From assembly GCF_003999255.1 (NCBI RefSeq), contig NZ_CP034791.1, forward strand, positions 825,001 through 889,000: a stretch of 64,000 nucleotides of DNA, written 5' to 3'. This document shows, one piece after another, positions 37,629 through 46,961 of the stretch. This DNA comes from Caldicellulosiruptor changbaiensis (GTDB lineage: Bacteria; Bacillota; Thermoanaerobacteria; Caldicellulosiruptorales; Caldicellulosiruptoraceae). Every line of letters starts with the position of its first letter. The stretch's first letter is position 1. Below the pieces are notes generated by a model. The model was not told where the DNA came from. It saw only the letters and a program-made list of their open reading frames with translations, and did no database searches. The translations under genes were made by a program, and so were the position numbers.

Positions 37629-38376
37629 AGGCAAAAATCCAGTGAAAGAGGCACTAAATAGCAGCACTCAAATAACAGAGGTATATATATCAAATACTGC
37701 AAAGGATAAGAGCATATCTGAGATTATAAACCTTTGCAAACAAAAAGGTGTTGTTGTGAAGTTTGTTGATAAAAGCAAGATTGACAAGATGTCAAAGACG
37801 AAAAATCCACAGGGAGTAATTGCTATTGCTCAGGAATATAAGTACTGGGATATAGATGACCTTTTGCTTGAAGCAGCAAATAAAGGCGAAAAGCCTTTTT
37901 TAGTGTTATTAGACGAGATTACTGACCCACACAATTTTGGCTCAATTATAAGGTCTGCACATTTGTGTGGTGCACATGGTATTATCATTGAGGCAAGAAA
38001 CTCATGCCCAATTACTCCAACTGTTGAAAAAGCTTCAGCTGGTGCAATTGAACACATTAAGGTAGCAAGAGTTGTTAACTTAAGAAGAACAATAGATGAG
38101 CTTAAGCAAAAGGGTATTTGGGTGTACGCAGCAGACAACAATGCCACAAAGCTTTTGTATGATTGTGATTTTAAGATTCCAATGTGTATTGTGATTGGCT
38201 CTGAAGGTAAAGGAGTTTCGAGGCTTGTAAAAGAAGGAGCTGATTTTTTAGTTAAAATTCCTCAGAAAGGCAAAGTCAATTCTTACAATGCTTCTGTTGC
38301 AGCAGGGATTATATTCTTTGAGGTTTTAAAACAAAGAATCGAAGAAGGAGAAAGAAAAGGTGCACTTGATGGTTGA
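37615..38376 (+). CDS. rlmB: 23S rRNA 2'-O-methyltransferase RlmB (TrmH family)
   Basis: A SPOUT-fold methyltransferase of 253 aa that should methylate G2251 of 23S rRNA. Seen: [14 protein letters not shown] at the start, the knot motifs [36 protein letters not shown] and [19 protein letters not shown] use ATG 37615, spaced from AAAGAGGG; it overlaps the thyX end. It is followed, with a 17-bp overlap, by the yacP-type gene, an order kept in many Firmicutes. Confidence 0.95.
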   Translation: MRTIEGKNPVKEALNSSTQITEVYISNTAKDKSISEIINLCKQKGVVVKFVDKSKIDKMSKTKNPQGVIAIAQEYKYWDIDDLLLEAANKGEKPFLVLLDEITDPHNFGSIIRSAHLCGAHGIIIEARNSCPITPTVEKASAGAIEHIKVARVVNLRRTIDELKQKGIWVYAADNNATKLLYDCDFKIPMCIVIGSEGKGVSRLVKEGADFLVKIPQKGKVNSYNASVAAGIIFFEVLKQRIEEGERKGALDG

Positions 38377-38872
38377 CGGCTACAACTTTATAAACGCTTG
38401 GAGCAAGTTAAAAGAGATTGCTAAAGATGATTTAGAAGTAGCACGAAAAAAACTTATAGATATTTTGGCTGACTTTTCGGGGTATAAAGGGTATAGAATA
38501 ACAGTTGTTTTTGACTCACATTTGGTAAGAGGTGCTCAGCGGAGAAAAGAAGTTATAAATGACATAGAAGTGGTATTTACTAAAGAAGGTGAAACAGCTG
38601 ATAACTACATAGAAAAGTATGTTTATGAAAATGCAAAGTATGAATCAATAGCAGTTGTGACATCTGATTACTTAGAACAGCTTATGATTTTAGGGAATGG
38701 AGCTGTTAGAATGCCTCCAAGAGAGCTTATATATGAGATTGAGAATTACAAAAAGGAGCTTGAGAAGAAGACGAATGAAAAGATAAGGAGAAAAGACAGA
38801 CTTGAAGATACGCTTGATAGTAGCATTCTTGAAAAGTTAGAGAAATTCAAAAAAAGATTAGACCAAGCTTGA
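38360..38872 (+). CDS. yacP: NYN-domain ribonuclease, YacP/Rae1 family
   Basis: A 170-aa PIN-like NYN-domain protein. Conserved acidic residues are in [30 protein letters not shown] and VVTSDYLEQ. The Bacillus homologue Rae1 cleaves mRNA in the ribosomal A site. The C-terminus is a charged helix. The start GTG 38360 lies 9 nt after AAGGAG and gives MHLMVDGYN, like the Bacillus protein. Part of the thyX-rlmB-yacP operon with sigH downstream. Confidence 0.92.
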   Translation: MHLMVDGYNFINAWSKLKEIAKDDLEVARKKLIDILADFSGYKGYRITVVFDSHLVRGAQRRKEVINDIEVVFTKEGETADNYIEKYVYENAKYESIAVVTSDYLEQLMILGNGAVRMPPRELIYEIENYKKELEKKTNEKIRRKDRLEDTLDSSILEKLEKFKKRLDQA

Positions 38873-38970
38873 TACACCTTTGGTGATAATATATAATTAT
38901 GATGTGGGAAGATATCTTGCGTGTGAACATATGACAAAAAAGGCTTAAAAAATTAAGGAGGCATTTTGCC

Positions 38971-39603
38971 TTGACATCACAAAAACAACTTTTAAATTTC
39001 AAAGAGTGTACAGATGAAGAACTTGTAAAGTATTCGCGCGAGGGTATCAAAGAGGCTACAGAAGAGCTTTTAAATAGGTATCAAAACCTTGTAAAGGCAA
39101 AGTGTAGAATGTACTTTTTAATTGGTGCTGAAAAGGATGACATTTATCAAGAAGGCATGATAGGGCTTTTTAAAGCTGTACGTGATTTTGATGAGACCAA
39201 GTATCCTGCCTTTAAGTTATTTGCAGAGCTCTGTATAACAAGGCAGGTGATAACTGCAATAAAGACAGCAAGTAGGCAAAAGCATATACCTCTTAACACG
39301 TACATATCACTGAACAAACCCGTTTATGAAGAGAATGACGAGAGGACTTTGCTTGACACAATTGCTAACTCTTTTATCTCTGATCCGGAAGAGGTTATGA
39401 TTACAAAGGAGGAGTTTGAAAACGCCTTAAATGTCATCACAGGGTGTCTAAGTCCATTTGAGTACAAGGTTCTAAACCTATACCTTGAAGGAAGGAGCTA
39501 TCAAGAAATTGCTGAGATGATTCACAAAGATGTGAAATCAATTGACAATGCTCTGCAACGTGTAAAAAAGAAGATTGAAAAGTATTTAAATACTTCTGAA
39601 TAA
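38971..39603 (+). CDS. sigH: RNA polymerase sigma-H factor
   Basis: A 210-aa sigma-70-family factor matching SigH (Spo0H). Seen: region 2 (EELLNRYQNLVKAKCRMYFLIGAEKDDIYQEGMIGLFKAVRDFDETKYPAFKLFAELCITRQVITAI) and region 4 (LSPFEYKVLNLYLEGRSYQEIAEMIHKDVKSIDNALQRVKKKI). In Bacillus it drives transition-phase and early sporulation genes. In this lineage the target set may differ. The start TTG 38971 lies 9 nt after AAGGAGG. The thyX-rlmB-yacP-sigH order resembles that of other Clostridia. Confidence 0.94.
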   Translation: MTSQKQLLNFKECTDEELVKYSREGIKEATEELLNRYQNLVKAKCRMYFLIGAEKDDIYQEGMIGLFKAVRDFDETKYPAFKLFAELCITRQVITAIKTASRQKHIPLNTYISLNKPVYEENDERTLLDTIANSFISDPEEVMITKEEFENALNVITGCLSPFEYKVLNLYLEGRSYQEIAEMIHKDVKSIDNALQRVKKKIEKYLNTSE

Positions 39604-39645
39604 GAGATGTAAACTTTGAAAAGGACAAAAAAAGAGAGTTTTAGG

Positions 39646-39696
39646 AAGATGGCTGCAGCAAAGTTGGGAGATAGGCTTGCGCAGGCCATCTTTTTT
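39646..39696 (+). terminator. Intrinsic terminator after sigH
   Basis: AAGATGGC pairs with GCCATCTT, enclosing a longer loop, followed by TTTTTTG. Confidence 0.8.
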
Positions 39697-39763
39697 GTTT
39701 GTTGTAAAAATTTTAAACTATATTATAATATAGTTGTCCAATTTTTTTAAAAAGGGGGCCAAA

Positions 39764-41173
39764 ATGAAAATGAAAAAAATAACCTTTGGAACAGATGGTT
39801 GGCGAGGGATTATGGCAGACGACTTTACCTTTGACAACGTGAAAATTGTTGTTCAAGCCATTTCGGATTATGTCCTGGAAACTTACGAAAATCCGAAAAT
39901 AATCATTGGTTATGACTATAGATTTCACTCAGAAAACTTTGCAAAAATTTGTGCTGATATTTTGAGTGCAAATGCTATCCATGTACTTTTTTCAAATAAT
40001 CCGATTCCAACGCCCGCTGTTGCACATGCAGTTGTGAAAAAAGGAGCAAGCGGTGCAATTATGATAACAGCAAGCCACAATCCATATTATTACAATGGAA
40101 TAAAGTTTATACCTCATTATGGTGGTCCAGCGAATACACAAATTACTGATAAGATAATAAAAAATGTTGAGAGACTTCAAAAGGAAGGTCTAAAAGACAT
40201 AAATCCTGACAAAGATCTCATCGAGTACTTTGACTACAAAGAAGAGTATTTGAATGACATATTAAATCTGATAGACAAAAAAGCGTTTGAGGACAAAAAA
40301 CTAAAAGTGCTTGTAAATCCCATGTATGGTTGTGGGATAGGGTATATTGACGAGGCGCTAAGAAGGCTTGGGTGTGAGGTAAAGGTTATAAACAACTGGC
40401 GTGACCCACTTTTTGGTGGTCATTTGCCAGAGCCAAATTTAGAGAATATGAAGGATTTGCTTGAGATTATAAAGACAGAGGAGTTTGATTTAGGGCTTGC
40501 AACAGATGGTGATGCTGACAGGTTTGGTGTTGTAAACCCTGACGGTCAGTTTATTTCAGCAAATGAAGTGATATTTATGTTAACAGATTATTTAATTAAC
40601 ACAAGAGGCAAGGCTTCGTCTGTTGCCAGAACTGTTGCAACAACATCTATGATTGACAAGATTGCTCAAAAACATGGTATGAGATGCATTGAAACACCAG
40701 TTGGGTTTAAGTACATTGCAGAGTGTCTAATGAAAGAGGATGCTTTAATTGGTGGTGAGGAATCAGGTGGACTTTCTATAAAAGGGCATGTACCAGAAAA
40801 GGATGGGATTTTAGCTGACCTTTTGGTGGCAGAGGCGGTTGCAAAACTTCAAAAATCTCCAAGAGAGATTTTAGATAGAATTGAATCTGAGTATGGAAAG
40901 CTATATAATAAAAGAATTGATGTTAGAACCACACATAGCAAAAAACAAGAAGCATTGGAAAGAGTAAAAAATTTTGGAAAAGACAGTATAGCCGGACTTA
41001 AATGTTTAGAGTACAGGACAAGAGATGGACTAAAGGTTATTTTAGAGGACGAGTCATGGTTTCTGGTAAGAGCCTCTGGTACAGAGGATTTGATTAGAAT
41101 ATATGCAGAAAGCAAGGATGCAAAGACTCTTGAAAATATACTTTCTGAGGTAAAAGAATATCTGGGTTTGTAG
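39764..41173 (+). CDS. Phosphoglucomutase/phosphomannomutase
   Basis: A 469-aa alpha-D-phosphohexomutase that converts hexose 6-phosphate and 1-phosphate. Seen: FGTDGWRGIMADDFT, the phosphoserine loop ITASHNPYYYNGIKF, the metal loop DGDADRFG, the sugar loop GGEESGGLSIKGH, and the phosphate loop RASGTEDLIRIY. Whether it prefers glucose or mannose cannot be read from the motifs. The start ATG 39764 follows AAGGGGGCCAAA; the longer frame to 39734 lacks a site. Single gene between sigH and the ddl-murI cluster. Confidence 0.94.
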   Translation: MKMKKITFGTDGWRGIMADDFTFDNVKIVVQAISDYVLETYENPKIIIGYDYRFHSENFAKICADILSANAIHVLFSNNPIPTPAVAHAVVKKGASGAIMITASHNPYYYNGIKFIPHYGGPANTQITDKIIKNVERLQKEGLKDINPDKDLIEYFDYKEEYLNDILNLIDKKAFEDKKLKVLVNPMYGCGIGYIDEALRRLGCEVKVINNWRDPLFGGHLPEPNLENMKDLLEIIKTEEFDLGLATDGDADRFGVVNPDGQFISANEVIFMLTDYLINTRGKASSVARTVATTSMIDKIAQKHGMRCIETPVGFKYIAECLMKEDALIGGEESGGLSIKGHVPEKDGILADLLVAEAVAKLQKSPREILDRIESEYGKLYNKRIDVRTTHSKKQEALERVKNFGKDSIAGLKCLEYRTRDGLKVILEDESWFLVRASGTEDLIRIYAESKDAKTLENILSEVKEYLGL

Positions 41174-41280
41174 TTTTTTATACAGGATTGCTTATTGCTT
41201 AAGTGTAATAAAATTGAAGAATCTATGAATATGAATATTATAAATTTGCAAAAAGCACATTTGTGGAGGTAATTCGTAAG

Positions 41281-42375
41281 ATGACCAAATTAAAGGTTGC
41301 AGTTTTGTTCGGTGGAGTTTCAACAGAGCATGAAGTTTCGATAATCTCTGCAAAATCGGTTATGCAAAACCTTGACAAGGAAAAATATGAGATAATACCA
41401 ATTGGTATTACAAAAGAAGGAAAATGGCTTTTGTACACAGGTAAGATAGAAGATTTAGACAGCAAATGGACAATGTATTCAATTGAATGTTTTATCTCAC
41501 CAGACAGGACTAAAAAAGCGCTTGTGAAGATAAAAGATAGTGAAGCTACCTTTATTGACATTGACGTTGTATTTCCTGTATTGCATGGATTAAATGGTGA
41601 GGATGGTACTGTACAAGGCCTTTTAGAACTCTCTGGTATTCCATATGTTGGGTGTGGAGTGTTGTCATCAGCGCTCTGCATGGACAAAGCTTTTGCCAAG
41701 AAACTTGCTCTTTTAGAGGGGATTCCACAGGGCCATTTTTTAGTGATTTACAAAGATGAGTATCTTTCCAAAAAGGAGTATTTCATCAGACGGATTGAAA
41801 GTGAGTTTTCGTATCCTGTATTTGTAAAGCCTGCAAATTCGGGCTCCTCAGTTGGGATTTCAAAGGCAAAAGACAAAGACGAGCTGATTTTGGCAATCCA
41901 CGAAGCATTTTTGTATGATACCAAGATTTTGATCGAAGAGGCTATAAATGCACGTGAGATTGAGTGTGCAGTGCTTGGCAATAGCGAAATTTTTGTGTCA
42001 GCCTTGGGAGAGATAGTGCCTTCGAGGGAGTTTTATTCATATGAAGCAAAGTATATAGATGGCTCATCAGAATTAATCATTCCTGCAAAACTTGAAAAGC
42101 AGGTAGAGGATGAGATTAAGGAGCTTGCTATTAAGATTTACAAGCTTTTTGAGTGTAGTGGTATGGCAAGAATAGACTTTTTTGTTGACAAAGATACTAA
42201 CAAGGTGTATTTCAATGAAGTAAATACAATCCCTGGCTTTACAAGTATTTCTATGTATCCAAAACTGATGGAGTACAGCGGTATACCATATCCTCAGCTT
42301 CTTGACAGACTCATACAACTTGCAATTGAAAAGAACCAACAAAAACAAAGCATAAAATATAGCAAAGAGGGTTAA
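41281..42375 (+). CDS. ddl: D-alanine--D-alanine ligase
   Basis: An ATP-grasp ligase of 364 aa that makes D-Ala-D-Ala for peptidoglycan. Seen: [19 protein letters not shown] at the start, [48 protein letters not shown], and the metal-binding end [29 protein letters not shown] use ATG 41281 (MTKLKVAV), after GGAGGTAATTCGTAAG; GTG 41263 lies in that site. Followed by murI after 5 bp. Confidence 0.96.
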   Translation: MTKLKVAVLFGGVSTEHEVSIISAKSVMQNLDKEKYEIIPIGITKEGKWLLYTGKIEDLDSKWTMYSIECFISPDRTKKALVKIKDSEATFIDIDVVFPVLHGLNGEDGTVQGLLELSGIPYVGCGVLSSALCMDKAFAKKLALLEGIPQGHFLVIYKDEYLSKKEYFIRRIESEFSYPVFVKPANSGSSVGISKAKDKDELILAIHEAFLYDTKILIEEAINAREIECAVLGNSEIFVSALGEIVPSREFYSYEAKYIDGSSELIIPAKLEKQVEDEIKELAIKIYKLFECSGMARIDFFVDKDTNKVYFNEVNTIPGFTSISMYPKLMEYSGIPYPQLLDRLIQLAIEKNQQKQSIKYSKEG

Positions 42376-42380
42376 AGCCT

Positions 42381-43184
42381 ATGGATACAAGACCAATTGG
42401 GATATTTGACTCAGGCCTTGGCGGGCTTACAGTATTTAAAGAGATTGTAAATCTCATGCCAAATGAGAGCATTGTATATTTTGGTGATACGGCAAGGATC
42501 CCTTATGGGTCTAAGTCCAAAGAGACAGTGACAAAGTTTGCAATGCAAAATACAAGGTTTTTACTTTCAAAAAATGTCAAGATTGTAGTTGTTGCTTGCA
42601 ATACAGCCTCTGCTTATGCATATGAGTTTTTAAAAAGCCAATTTGATATTCCTATAATTGCTGTTATTGAGCCAGGGGCAAGAGCTGCAGTTATGGCAAC
42701 AAGGAATAAAAAGGTTGGTGTAATTGGAACAGAGGGGACAATTGCAAGCGGTTCTTTTGAGAAAAAGATTTTAGAGTACGACCCTAATATAAGTGTGTTT
42801 TCAAAGCCCTGTCCTCTATTTGTGCCGCTTGTTGAGGAAGGATGGATTGACAAAGAGGTAACATACCTTGTTGCAAAAGAATATCTAGAAGAGTTCAAAG
42901 AAAAGGGAATAGATACCCTTGTTTTAGGGTGTACACACTATCCATTTTTACAAAATGTCATAAAGAAGATTTTACCAGAGGTAACTTTGATAAACCCTGC
43001 GCTTGAGACAGCAAAACAAACATATGATGTACTAAAACAAAATGATATGTTAAATACCTTAGATGACGAGCCAACATATTATTTTTATGCAAGTGACAAT
43101 TTAAAAAAGTTCGAAGCAGTTGCTTCAATATTCTTAAATGAAAAGATAAAATGTGAAGAAAAGATTGATATAGAAAAATATTAA
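42381..43184 (+). CDS. murI: Glutamate racemase
   Basis: MurI supplies D-glutamate for peptidoglycan. The 267-aa protein has the two catalytic cysteines in VVACNTASAYAY and LGCTHYPFL. Also seen: IGIFDSGLGGLTVFKEI at the start and YFGDTARIPYGSKS. It is in one operon with ddl, 5 bp away, and with the downstream DUF1934 and argS genes (gaps of 25 bp and an overlap). Confidence 0.96.
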   Translation: MDTRPIGIFDSGLGGLTVFKEIVNLMPNESIVYFGDTARIPYGSKSKETVTKFAMQNTRFLLSKNVKIVVVACNTASAYAYEFLKSQFDIPIIAVIEPGARAAVMATRNKKVGVIGTEGTIASGSFEKKILEYDPNISVFSKPCPLFVPLVEEGWIDKEVTYLVAKEYLEEFKEKGIDTLVLGCTHYPFLQNVIKKILPEVTLINPALETAKQTYDVLKQNDMLNTLDDEPTYYFYASDNLKKFEAVASIFLNEKIKCEEKIDIEKY

Positions 43185-43209
43185 AACCAATGGTTTTTGG
43201 GGTGAAAGT

Positions 43210-43647
43210 ATGAAAAAAGACGTTTTGATTTTTGTTAAGGGCACCCAAGAGTACCCCATAAATAGCCTTGAAAATAGCATAGAGTTTTTTACAGAAGGTA
43301 CGTTTTATAAAAAAGGTGAAAGCTTTTATGTGACATATAAAGAAAGCGAGCTTACTGGGCTTGAAGGTACAACTACTACATTTAAGATTCAGCCAAACCA
43401 TATAACATTAATTCGCTATGGCGATGTTACTTCAACCCTTATTTTTGAGCCGGGTAAAAGGCATATATCAACATATATCACTGAAGACGGTGTGATAATG
43501 ATAGGTGTGTACACAAAAAAGATGAAAGTGGATTTAACAGAGAATGGTGGAGAAGTTTTTGTTGAGTATGCCATAGATTTAGATTCGCATATGATGTCTG
43601 AGAACGACTTTTTACTCAAAATAAAAGAGGCAGGTGTAAAAAATTGA
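43210..43647 (+). CDS. DUF1934 domain protein
   Basis: A 145-aa protein of the DUF1934 (YwiB-like, calycin-type beta-barrel) family. Seen: EFFTEGTFYKKGESFYVTYKESELTGLEGTTTTFKI and RHISTYITEDGVIMIGVYTKKMKVDLTENGGEVFVEYAIDLD. Its biochemical role is unknown. In many Firmicutes it directly precedes argS, as here, with a 4-bp overlap. The start ATG 43210 follows TTTTTGGGGTGAAAGT. Confidence 0.88.
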   Translation: MKKDVLIFVKGTQEYPINSLENSIEFFTEGTFYKKGESFYVTYKESELTGLEGTTTTFKIQPNHITLIRYGDVTSTLIFEPGKRHISTYITEDGVIMIGVYTKKMKVDLTENGGEVFVEYAIDLDSHMMSENDFLLKIKEAGVKN

Positions 43648-45332
43648 ATTTAGTAAAATTTGCAAAAGACCAGATAAAAGATACCATTGAAAAGGCTATA
43701 AATACTTGCGTTGAAAAGGGCATATTTCAGCTAAACGATGTTGTTCCTCCAATAATGATCGAAAAACCAAAAGAAAAAGCTCATGGCGATTTTGCAACCA
43801 ACATTGCAATGGAGCTTACGAGAAAACTCAAAAAAAACCCACGTGAAATAGCTCAGAACATTGTAGATAATATTGACCTGACAAACACTTTGATTGAAAA
43901 AGTAGAAGTTGCAGGGCCAGGCTTTATCAATTTCTTTTTCAAAAAGGAGTGGCTTTACAAAGTTGTAGATGTTATACTTTCTGAAGGTGATGGTTACGGT
44001 AGGGTAGATATTGGAAATGGCAAAAAGGTAATGGTGGAGTTTGTTTCGGCAAATCCAACAGGACCTATGCACATGGGAAATGCGCGAGGCGGTGCGCTTG
44101 GCGACTGTCTTGCAAACCTTTTAAAATGGGCAGGGTATAAAGTTACAAAAGAGTTTTATGTAAACGATGCAGGCAACCAGATAGAAAAATTTGGACAGAG
44201 CCTTGAGATAAGATATAGACAGCTAAAAGGTGAAAATATTGAGCTTCCTGAGGACTGTTATCATGGTGATGATATAATTGAAAGAGTAAAGGAGTATTTA
44301 AATGAAAATGGGGATGACTTAGAAGGCTTACCATCTGAAGAGAAAAGAAGAAAACTTGTGGAGTTTGCATTAAAAAGAAATATTGCTCTTATGAAGGAAC
44401 ACTTGCAAAAGTATGGTATTGAATATGATGTTTGGTTTCATGAAAGTAGTCTTTATGAAAGTGGTGAGGTTTACGAGACAATTGAGGATTTGAAAAAACA
44501 CGGTTTTACCTATGAAAAAGATGGAGCTGTTTGGTTTGCTGCGTCAAAGTTGGATGAAAACTTAAAAGATGAGGTTTTGATAAGAACAAATGGAATACCC
44601 ACGTATTTTGCAGCTGACATCGCTTACCACAGAAACAAGTTTGAGAAACGAGGGTTTGACATTGTAATTGATATTTGGGGAGCAGACCATCACGGACATG
44701 TCCCAAGAATGAAGGCTGCAATGAAAGCACTTGGGATTGACCCTGAAAGGCTTGTTATAATCCTTATGCAACTTGTACGGCTTGTTCGTGGCAAAGAAAT
44801 AGTGAGAATGTCAAAAAGGACAGGTAAAGCTATTACGCTTATTGATTTAATAGAAGAAATTGGTAAGGATGCTGCAAGGTTTATGTTCAACACAAAGTCA
44901 GCTGACACGCACATTGAGATAGATTTAGACCTTGTAACACAGCAAACACTTGACAATCCTGTATTCTATGTGCAGTATGCTCATGCGAGAACTTGTGGAA
45001 TATTAAGGGCTCTTTCTGAAGAGGGGATTGTATTAAATAGAGATAAGATAAAACTTGAGCTTTTGCAGCAAGAGGAAGAGCTTGAGCTTCTCAAAAAACT
45101 TTTGGAGCTTCCAGAAGAGATAGAGATTGCAGCACGCAATTTAGATGTTAGCAGGGTTACAAAGTACCTTTTAGATTTAGCCTCAATTTTTCATGCTTTT
45201 TACAATGCATGTAGGGTAAAAAATGAAGACGAAGAGTTAATGCATACAAGACTTTCACTTGTCGAATGTGTAAGGATTGTAATTAAAAATGTGCTGACAC
45301 TTTTGGGTGTTGATGCTCCAGAAAAAATGTAA
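43644..45332 (+). CDS. argS: Arginyl-tRNA synthetase
   Basis: A class I synthetase of 562 aa that charges tRNA-Arg. Seen: the N-terminal Add-1 domain, VEFVSANPTGPMHMGNARGGALGD containing the HIGH-like motif (HMGN), YVNDAGNQ, WGADHHGHV, KRTGKAITLIDLIEE, and a C-terminal DALR anticodon-binding domain ending LLGVDAPEKM. The start is TTG 43644, overlapping the DUF1934 stop, behind AGGCAGGTGTAAAAA. A terminator follows directly. Confidence 0.96.
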   Translation: MNLVKFAKDQIKDTIEKAINTCVEKGIFQLNDVVPPIMIEKPKEKAHGDFATNIAMELTRKLKKNPREIAQNIVDNIDLTNTLIEKVEVAGPGFINFFFKKEWLYKVVDVILSEGDGYGRVDIGNGKKVMVEFVSANPTGPMHMGNARGGALGDCLANLLKWAGYKVTKEFYVNDAGNQIEKFGQSLEIRYRQLKGENIELPEDCYHGDDIIERVKEYLNENGDDLEGLPSEEKRRKLVEFALKRNIALMKEHLQKYGIEYDVWFHESSLYESGEVYETIEDLKKHGFTYEKDGAVWFAASKLDENLKDEVLIRTNGIPTYFAADIAYHRNKFEKRGFDIVIDIWGADHHGHVPRMKAAMKALGIDPERLVIILMQLVRLVRGKEIVRMSKRTGKAITLIDLIEEIGKDAARFMFNTKSADTHIEIDLDLVTQQTLDNPVFYVQYAHARTCGILRALSEEGIVLNRDKIKLELLQQEEELELLKKLLELPEEIEIAARNLDVSRVTKYLLDLASIFHAFYNACRVKNEDEELMHTRLSLVECVRIVIKNVLTLLGVDAPEKM

Positions 45333-45343
45333 ATAAAGATGGG

Positions 45344-45384
45344 GCCTCTTAACTATTTTTGACAAATGGTTAAGAGGCTTTTTT
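45344..45384 (+). terminator. Intrinsic terminator of the ddl-murI-argS operon
   Basis: GCCTCTTAAC pairs with GTTAAGAGGC across a 15-nt loop, followed by TTTTTTG. Confidence 0.9.
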
Positions 45385-45425
45385 GTTTACTTTAAATAAA
45401 ATTTAGATTAAAAGTTTTTTATCTA

Positions 45426-45455
45426 TTGTTAGTCTTTGAAACAATATGATATAAT
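45426..45455 (+). promoter_or_regulatory. Promoter of the CapK-like gene
   Basis: TTGTTA (45426-45431), 18-nt spacer, TATAAT (45450-45455). Confidence 0.6.
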
Positions 45456-45492
45456 TTGAATAGTAAAAAGCACTCAAGTTGGGAGTTATACC

Positions 45493-46908
45493 ATGGATAT
45501 ATTTGCAATACTAATTAGAAATGTATTCTTTCCTTTAATGGAATTATTCAAAGGTAATAGGATTAGAAAAAAATTGAATATTTTGAGAAATAATCAATCA
45601 AAAAGTAAATTGGAGATAGAAAACATCCAGAAGGAAGAGTTAAAAAAACTACTTCTTTTTTGTCTAGAGCATGTCCCAGCGTACAAAAAGTTTGAATATT
45701 TGAGAGAAAAAATTATGACTGAACCAGAAAACGCTTTGCTTGAATTTCCTATCTTAGAGAAAAAAGAGTTCAACCAAAATAGAGATTTGTATTTGTCTGA
45801 CAAAGCAAATTTATCCCACTGTATTCTCAACAAAACAGGTGGTTCTACAGGTGAGCCTGTGAAGTTTTACATAGACAGGGAGACAGTTGAGTGGTACGAG
45901 GCAGCAAGGTATTTGGGACTTTCATGGTGGGGGATTAATATTGGCGACAGGTGTCTTATGCTTTGGGCGTCCTTAAATGATATTGAAAATGCAAAGAATT
46001 TTAAAGACAAACTTAAAGAGCTTGTGTTGAAAAATAGACTGATAATCTCATCTTGGGAGATAAATGAAAGAAATATAGAAAATATAGCTAAGAAGATTCA
46101 AAAATACAAACCTTCCTTTATATACGCTTATCCTTCGGCTGCTTATAAACTTGCAAGCCTTATTAAGGAGAATAAGATAGAGCTCAAATTAAAACTAAAA
46201 GGTGTTGTTACAACAGCAGAGAATTTATATGAATACCAGAAAGATTTGATAGAAGAGGTTTTCAGATGTCCTGTGATAAATGAATATGGTGCAAGAGATG
46301 GAGGTATTATTGCCTATCAATGTAGAAAAGGTAAGATGCATTTGATGACTCTAACAGGCTATTATGAGTTTGTCGATATTGAAGGTGTGGAAGATAGAAA
46401 CAAAAAAGCTATTTTAGTGACAGACCTTCACAATTATGTAATGCCAAGGCTGAGGTATCGGCTTGGAGATGTTGTAACTTTGGATGACGAGATGTGTGAC
46501 TGTGGGATAGGTTTTCCTACTATCAAGGAAATAGATGGTAGGATAGACGAGATTTTTGTGGCAAAAAGCGGTGAAATTTATGATAGTCATTTCTTTAACA
46601 TATTAGCAAGAGAGATGGAGGGAGTGCTACAGTATCAGCTCATTCAGCATGATTTAGATAATATGACACTTAAGATTGTAAAAGGAAAAAGATTTGATGA
46701 AAGAGAAGTAGAACAATTTGTAAAGAGTATAAAAAATAAGTTTGGCGACATTTCCATAAAGGTTGATTATGTAAATGAGATTCCAACTGGACCCTCAGGC
46801 AAAATAAGATATACAATCAGAGAATACAAAATCCCCATTATGAGAACACTTTTACCGTTGGTAAAAATTGGCGCAACAATGTTAGCTTTACTTAGTATAG
46901 ATCTATGA
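45493..46908 (+). CDS. CapK-like adenylate-forming enzyme (phenylacetate-CoA ligase family)
   Basis: A 471-aa member of the PaaK/CapK branch of the AMP-forming ligases. Seen: the P-loop-like NKTGGSTGEPVKFYIDRE, the block VINEYGARDGGIIAYQC, the Asp/Arg motif LVTDLHNYVMPRLRYRLGDV, and IPTGPSGKIRYTIRE with the C-terminal catalytic Lys. CapK relatives are found in capsule or surface-polysaccharide loci; true phenylacetate-CoA ligases are about 430 aa. The N-terminus is hydrophobic (IFAILIRNVFFPLMELF). The substrate is unknown. It is transcribed from its own promoter and is ahead of the flavoprotein gene by 53 bp. Confidence 0.82.
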   Translation: MDIFAILIRNVFFPLMELFKGNRIRKKLNILRNNQSKSKLEIENIQKEELKKLLLFCLEHVPAYKKFEYLREKIMTEPENALLEFPILEKKEFNQNRDLYLSDKANLSHCILNKTGGSTGEPVKFYIDRETVEWYEAARYLGLSWWGINIGDRCLMLWASLNDIENAKNFKDKLKELVLKNRLIISSWEINERNIENIAKKIQKYKPSFIYAYPSAAYKLASLIKENKIELKLKLKGVVTTAENLYEYQKDLIEEVFRCPVINEYGARDGGIIAYQCRKGKMHLMTLTGYYEFVDIEGVEDRNKKAILVTDLHNYVMPRLRYRLGDVVTLDDEMCDCGIGFPTIKEIDGRIDEIFVAKSGEIYDSHFFNILAREMEGVLQYQLIQHDLDNMTLKIVKGKRFDEREVEQFVKSIKNKFGDISIKVDYVNEIPTGPSGKIRYTIREYKIPIMRTLLPLVKIGATMLALLSIDL

Positions 46909-46961
46909 TTTAATACAACTACTTATTAATGTTATATAACTCAACAATGTAGGAAGGGAGG